DNA from: Halobacteriales archaeon
GTDB taxonomy: Archaea; Halobacteriota; Halobacteria; Halobacteriales; SKNY01
Assembly (NCBI GenBank): GCA_007118975.1
Contig: SKQO01000016.1
Span: forward strand, 1 to 64,000
DNA length: 64,000 nt
Reading direction: 5' to 3'
Position numbers and translations under genes: made by a program. This document shows, one piece after another, positions 58,904 through 64,000 of this stretch. The notes beneath the pieces are model-generated. The model searched no databases, had not been told where the DNA came from, and saw only the letters and a list, made by a program, of their open reading frames with translations. Within the stretch, counting starts at the first letter, position 1; every line of letters begins with the position of its first letter.

Positions 58904-61663
58904 TCAGTACCGGTCGAAGTAACTGTCCTGGATCTTTGCGAACACCGCCATGAGCACAGCAAAGAGGGCCGTGGCAATCCCGATCTGTGCCCAGTGCACG
59001 AGACCGAGTGGTTCCACGTCGAACAGCAACTGGCCAGCCGACGTATAGAGGACAATGAGTTGTAACGAAAGGGCGACGAGGACGGCCGTCACGAGCCATC
59101 GATTCGAGAACAAGCCGAGCCCGTACCGGAACCGAATCGCCTGAATCCGGACGATTTCCATGACGACGAACCCGGTGAACACCATCGTCTGGGCGAGTTC
59201 CCGTCCCGGCTCGTACCCGAGATCCCAGCCACCAACACGTCCGGGGATCAGGTCACCGGTGAAGTTGAGCAGGAACAGCGGAAGGAGACACACCGTCATA
59301 AAGATGGCAATCCCCACCACGGACGTGACAATCCGTTTCGTGATCACTCCTTCTCCAGGGGGACGGGGATCCCGGTCCATCACGTCGTCTGCCGCGGGGT
59401 CGACCCCCATTGACAACGCCGGGATTCCGTCGGTGACGACGTTGATCCACAGAATCTGAATCGGGGTGATGACGAGGCCCAACCCGGCCATTGCCCCGGT
59501 GAAGACCATCGTCACTTCCCCACCGTTTCCCGATAGAAGATAGTTGACGAACTTTCGCACGTTGTCGAAGATCCGCCGTCCCTCGCGAACCGACCGGTGG
59601 ATCGTCGCGAAGTTATCGTCCAGAAGCACCATATCCGAGGCCTGTTCGGTCACGTCAGTTCCCCGGATCCCCATGGCAACGCCGACATCGGCGTTTTTGA
59701 CTGCCGGTGCGTCGTTAACGCCGTCTCCCGTCATGGCGACGGTGTGATCGTTCGCCTGGAGTCGCTGGAGGATGCGGCTCTTGTGTTCGGGCGAGGTCCG
59801 AGCAAAAATCCGTACCTGCTCGACGAGTTCGGCGAGTTCGTCGTCCGACATCTCGTCCAGTTCCGGACCGACGACAACGTCAGTGCCTGTCAATCCGATC
59901 TGATCGGCGACTGCACGGGCCGTGGTCGCGTTGTCTCCGGTAATCATGATGACCTCGATCCCGGCGTCAAGACATCCCGCGATCGCGTCCGGCACCTCGG
60001 GGCGAGGCGGATCGAGCATCCCCTGGAGGCCGAGAAAGATCATCCCCTCTTCGAACGATTCCGGGTCGTGGGCGTCGAGATCGACGTCCGTCTGCCGAGC
60101 AAACCCCATCACCCGCAACGCATCGCTGGCGAACTCCTCGGTCAGTTGCGCAAGCTCGTCTCGGCGTTCGTCGGTTAGCTCCACGACGTCGTCTCCCTGA
60201 AGCTCCCGATCGCACCGATTAAGGACCGTCTCAGGCGCACCTTTCATGTAGGCGATAGTCCCGTCGTCCGGCGAGCGATGAAACGTGGTCATCCGCTTTC
60301 TGGCGGACGTAAACTCCTCTTCGTCGACTCGTGGGTACTCTTCCCGGAGCGACTCGTGCTCCAGCCCCCATTTCCGGGCCGCTACGAAGAGGGCGATCTC
60401 CGTCGGATCGCCGATGTACCGACGTGCTGCCTCCGGGTCGTCTCCCGATCGCCGGCCGACGTCGACATCGTTACACAGCAGCGAGCACCGAAGCAGCTCC
60501 TCGAGTGTACGCTCGTCTGCCGATCCATCGGCGAGCACGAACTCGCCTTCGAGTTCGTATCCGGAACCACTCACGTCATAGCGAGCAGTGGTCGTGGCCA
60601 CCCGCTGTACGGTCATCTCTTCCTCGGTGAGCGTCCCCGTTTTGTCCGTACAGATCACGTCGACCGATCCAAGGGCTTCGACCACCGGTAATCGGCGGAC
60701 CAGCGCGTTCTCCGCGGCCATCCGGCGTGCCCCGAGCGCAAGCGAGAGCGTCACGACCGCCGGCAATCCTTCCGGGACGGCGGAGACGGCGATTCCCACG
60801 GCTGTCAGGAACACTTGCAGAGGCGGCGTATCACCGATGACGAGCTCGGCGAGCACGATAACGACTACGGCGCCGACGACAGCCGCGGCGATCACTTTCC
60901 CCACCCGATCCATCTCGGTTTCGAAAGGTGTCGCGCGCTGCTCGGCCGCCTCGAGGGCCGTCGCGATTCCGCCGATTTCCGTGCCCGAGCCGGTCGCCAC
61001 AACCACCGCGACACCGGATCCCCGCTCGATGATAGTGTCCTTGTACAGCAGGTTCTGGCGCTCGGCGATTGACGTCTCGGCGGGCACTGGATCCGGAGAT
61101 TTCGAAACGGGGATGCTCTCGCCGGTAAGGGCGGACTCGTCGACGGCGAGGTTCGTCTCCTCGACGAGACGAGCATCGGCGGGGACGACATCGCCAGAAT
61201 CCACGAACACGATGTCTCCTGGAACCAGCTGGGTCGTCTCGATCTCCGTCTTCTCGCCGTCGCGTAGTGCGAGCGCGTCTCTCGTCGCCAGCTCCCGGAG
61301 GGCCTGAATCGACTGCTCTGCCCGGTAATCCTGCAGGAATCCGAAAATGGTGATGAACACGACGATGGCGAATATAAGACCGGCGTCGAGCGTGTGCCCG
61401 ACACCTGCCATGACCGCGGCAGCCACCACCAGTATCCAGATCAGTACTGAGCGGTATTGGCGAATGAATATTCGCAGTGGTGAGATGGTTTTCCCTTCCG
61501 CGATCTCGTTCGGTCCGTATCGCGCGAACCGCTCCTCCGCCTCGCTCGTGGAAAGCCCGTACGCGTCGGTTTCCAGTTCTTCGAAAACGTCCTCGATCGG
61601 ATCCGCCTGCCACGATCCCGATCTTTCGGGCCTGGCACTCACCTCGGCGGCCGATTCGGACAT
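58904..61663 (-). CDS. cation-translocating P-type ATPase (Ca2+/PMCA-SERCA-like)
   Basis: [75 protein letters not shown]. Start at [16 protein letters not shown]. Confidence 0.95.
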   Translation of the reverse strand: MSESAAEVSARPERSGSWQADPIEDVFEELETDAYGLSTSEAEERFARYGPNEIAEGKTISPLRIFIRQYRSVLIWILVVAAAVMAGVGHTLDAGLIFAIVVFITIFGFLQDYRAEQSIQALRELATRDALALRDGEKTEIETTQLVPGDIVFVDSGDVVPADARLVEETNLAVDESALTGESIPVSKSPDPVPAETSIAERQNLLYKDTIIERGSGVAVVVATGSGTEIGGIATALEAAEQRATPFETEMDRVGKVIAAAVVGAVVVIVLAELVIGDTPPLQVFLTAVGIAVSAVPEGLPAVVTLSLALGARRMAAENALVRRLPVVEALGSVDVICTDKTGTLTEEEMTVQRVATTTARYDVSGSGYELEGEFVLADGSADERTLEELLRCSLLCNDVDVGRRSGDDPEAARRYIGDPTEIALFVAARKWGLEHESLREEYPRVDEEEFTSARKRMTTFHRSPDDGTIAYMKGAPETVLNRCDRELQGDDVVELTDERRDELAQLTEEFASDALRVMGFARQTDVDLDAHDPESFEEGMIFLGLQGMLDPPRPEVPDAIAGCLDAGIEVIMITGDNATTARAVADQIGLTGTDVVVGPELDEMSDDELAELVEQVRIFARTSPEHKSRILQRLQANDHTVAMTGDGVNDAPAVKNADVGVAMGIRGTDVTEQASDMVLLDDNFATIHRSVREGRRIFDNVRKFVNYLLSGNGGEVTMVFTGAMAGLGLVITPIQILWINVVTDGIPALSMGVDPAADDVMDRDPRPPGEGVITKRIVTSVVGIAIFMTVCLLPLFLLNFTGDLIPGRVGGWDLGYEPGRELAQTMVFTGFVVMEIVRIQAIRFRYGLGLFSNRWLVTAVLVALSLQLIVLYTSAGQLLFDVEPLGLVHWAQIGIATALFAVLMAVFAKIQDSYFDRY

Positions 61664-62411
61664 ACTCCCCGTTCGATCGTCTGATGGAAAACCGCGGCGG
61701 GACGCTCCCAACCGCCGGGAATGCCGCGGTCTTCGGGGGGCGGGCCGTCGAGCCCGTTCCCCCAACGAGAACAGGCTTTCTCGGGCGGGGATTACAATCA
61801 CGCTGGAGGACATGAATAGACCAAGCCATTCCCACCATCCGGGAAGGACCGCGAACTCGCCTCCTGGCCGTCCTCCGGCCGCCATTCCGTTCGAAGATCC
61901 TGCAGTTTCCTCGATGAGTCCACTCGTGCCACGAGTGCTCCCAGTCCCGTGAGGGAGCCCCGCGGACGTGGTCGTCGATCCTTATCTGGTTGACACTTGT
62001 TTCCGCTGGCCTGTCCCCGGGTGGACGCGCGACTCGCGAACGACTTTCAGATATGTTCTGCGGTGGTGCTCGATGGGTTCGAGTCCTGAGGGACAGTGTG
62101 TTCTTCCCGGGCATGCGTCGTCGACCAAGTCGTGTCGAACCGCCAGCCGGCGATCTCTCCGTCAATTCAGTCAATGAAGCTCTGATCTGGTGTAATGGGA
62201 TGGATTCCGGGGCGTGTTGCTTTGACCGCAGTGCCGGACATGGGCGAACCCAAGACATCCCCCCGTCAACTCGCGAGACCGGACAACGACCGAGTGCCGT
62301 CCCGCTCCCTACAGCGAGACACCGGCCGCTATGTGTACGACCCGTCTTCTCGGTTTGTGGGAACTACCCACGTGGCCATGGTAGCCCCGATACGAGTTAT
62401 GGAAGAAGACT

Positions 62412-63023
62412 ATGAGCAGAGGCGCGCACGACCCAGCCAACGTCCCACGCACGGTCGTGCAGGGGTCCCCCGAGGTAGCGGTCGAGGATAACGAGGCCAG
62501 TACCGAAGAGAAAGGCGATCGCCCAGAGGCAGCCAGTTTCGACACGTGTTCGCCGTTCGACGAGCTCGGGTCCGACACGGGCACAGCCGTTACCCTGTAC
62601 GCCCGCAGCGAGGGACAGTTTCTCCGACGGCGTCGTCAGCTATCGGATGCGCTGATGGGTCTCGCACGATCGGGCACAATCGAGAAGGCCGCGGTACAGG
62701 CATGGCCCGCCGCTGTCACCCTCGAACCGACTGGGGACAGCGCGACACACCCGGTGATCGAGCTCTATCGCTCGATCAGGACGTGGGCGAACCGTGCCGC
62801 GGTCGACATCGATCGACCCTTCTGCGTCGAGGAGATGGCGTGTCCGGTCACGGAGGAACGATACACGCGGCTTCGGCTGCCGGTGTTTTGTCTCGTGATG
62901 GTCGAGGGAAACGGGATCCGCGGGGTCGCCCCCTGTCGTCAGGGGGAAACGGTCGTCACGATCGGGGATGCGATCCGTCGGCTCGAGAACGGACGGTCGA
63001 TACTCGCGGAGATAGACCGGTGA
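62412..63023 (+). CDS. conserved haloarchaeal hypothetical protein (HTH/HVO-type)
   Basis: 203 aa, acidic; AVTLYARSEGQFLRRRRQLSDALMGLARSGTIEKAAVQAWP...VVTIGDAIRRLENGRSILAEID. Confidence 0.75.
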   Translation: MSRGAHDPANVPRTVVQGSPEVAVEDNEASTEEKGDRPEAASFDTCSPFDELGSDTGTAVTLYARSEGQFLRRRRQLSDALMGLARSGTIEKAAVQAWPAAVTLEPTGDSATHPVIELYRSIRTWANRAAVDIDRPFCVEEMACPVTEERYTRLRLPVFCLVMVEGNGIRGVAPCRQGETVVTIGDAIRRLENGRSILAEIDR

Positions 63024-63186
63024 CGCGGACGTCACTCGGTGTGGTGACCCACCGTGGATGGCCGCATCACTGCATCGTGTCCACCCGGATACAACCGACC
63101 CACTGCGAAACGGATTTATTGTCGATACGACGTGTTGCTCGAATGGCACGCGGTGAAACTGATCACGGGGGCGGGGCGGGTACGTA

Positions 63187-64000
63187 ATGCTGGAACGGAT
63201 GTTCACCCCGTCCCGGGTTGCGGTTGTCGGAGCCACCGAACGGCAGGGGTCTGTGGGCGCCGCGGTAACGAGGAATCTTCTCGCGACGTTCGATGGCGAC
63301 GTGGTGCCAGTCAACCCGAACACGGACGAAATATTCGGCCACGAGGCAGTCGATTCCGTCGGCGACGTTGCCGGTATCGACCTGGTCGTGATCGCGGTCC
63401 CGTCGGACGTCGCCCTCGATGTCCTCCGCGAGTGTGGAGCGAACGGTATCTCGAACGTTATCGTGCTCAGTGCAGGCTTCTCGGAGGTGGGTGGACGTGG
63501 TGGACAACGGGAACGGACCCTGGTCCATCTCGCGGAGGAACACGGGTTGAACGTGGTTGGTCCCAACAGCCTGGGAATCATGAGTACGACCAGCGGCCTG
63601 AATGCCTCGTTCGGTCCGGAGCAGCCGCTCCAGGGTGGGCTTTCCTTCCTCAGCCAGTCCGGGGCCTTTATCACTGCCGTCGTGGACTGGGCCACCGGTC
63701 GTGGGATTGGGTTCAAGGATATCGTTTCGTTGGGGAATAAGGCGGTCCTGGACGAATCGGACTTTCTGGACGTCTGGAACCAAGACGGCGGCACGGAGGT
63801 GATCGTTGGTTATCTCGAAGGGATCGAGAACGGCCGACGGTTCATCGACACGGCGCGACGGGTGACCCCGGCAACCCCGGTGGTGTTGATGAAGGCGGGT
63901 CGGACCGACGCCGGGGCCAGGGCCGCGTCCTCACACACCGGTGCAATGGCCGGCAGCGATCGTGCCCATACAGCCGCACTCCAGCAGGCCGGGGTCCTCC
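63187..64000 (+). CDS. acetate-CoA ligase (ADP-forming)/CoA-binding acyl-CoA synthetase, runs off the window
   Basis: Open frame not in the ORF track because it has no stop in the window: MLERMFTPSRVAVVGATERQGSVGAAVTRNLLATFDGDVVPVNPNTDEIFGHEAVDSV...VVGPNSLGIMSTTSGLNASF...FLSQSGAFITAVVDWA...KAGRTDAGARAASSHTGAMAGSD. Confidence 0.92.
   Translation, partial: MLERMFTPSRVAVVGATERQGSVGAAVTRNLLATFDGDVVPVNPNTDEIFGHEAVDSVGDVAGIDLVVIAVPSDVALDVLRECGANGISNVIVLSAGFSEVGGRGGQRERTLVHLAEEHGLNVVGPNSLGIMSTTSGLNASFGPEQPLQGGLSFLSQSGAFITAVVDWATGRGIGFKDIVSLGNKAVLDESDFLDVWNQDGGTEVIVGYLEGIENGRRFIDTARRVTPATPVVLMKAGRTDAGARAASSHTGAMAGSDRAHTAALQQAGVL

Noticed and set aside
60831-62258. 475 aa minus-strand ORF
   Set aside because: Overlaps the Ca-type P-ATPase in another frame of the same strand; Arg/Gly-rich translation typical of an out-of-frame shadow.
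1-64000. Genome-wide TAG recoding (pyrrolysine-like)
   Set aside because: TAG terminates several normal genes in the window (RhaM-like 7391, COG3618-like 6087, tnpB 31172, nadC 42000), so TAG behaves as an ordinary stop here.
1-64000. CRISPR array or cas genes
   Set aside because: No regularly spaced repeats and no Cas-like proteins seen on reading both strands; TnpB is the only RNA-guided nuclease candidate.

Overview
The window looks like a 64 kb haloarchaeal chromosome segment: high GC, acidic proteome, TATA-type AT-rich promoters, F420/LLM oxidoreductase, PCNA, PAC2 and archaeal CoaD homologues. About 50 genes are readable. They include (i) a dispersed set of carbohydrate and deoxy-sugar genes: BNR/Asp-box sialidase-like, COG3618-like amidohydrolase, RhaM-type mutarotase, AKR, GH29, GH106, sulfatase, Gfo/Idh, two enolase-superfamily dehydratases, NDP-sugar-type epimerase, CE15-like esterase, SLC13 carrier; (ii) housekeeping blocks: nadA-nadB-nadC, coaD, M20 peptidase, PAC2, Ca-type P-ATPase, RecJ-like DHH; (iii) a small accessory-looking block with a divergent PCNA; (iv) a solo TnpB (IS1341-type) element whose ends can be read. 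The most notable feature is gene decay. I can read remnants of a CopB-type ATPase, an Hsp20, a DUF364-like protein, an NAD-dependent 3-hydroxyisobutyrate dehydrogenase-like gene cut by the TnpB element, and a folD gene interrupted by a single in-frame TAG. Other points of interest are a GC-rich possible ncRNA behind its own promoter (about 14697-14820), and a second omega-RNA-like terminal hairpin just outside the left end of the TnpB element. All family calls are by eye from the translations; no database search was run.
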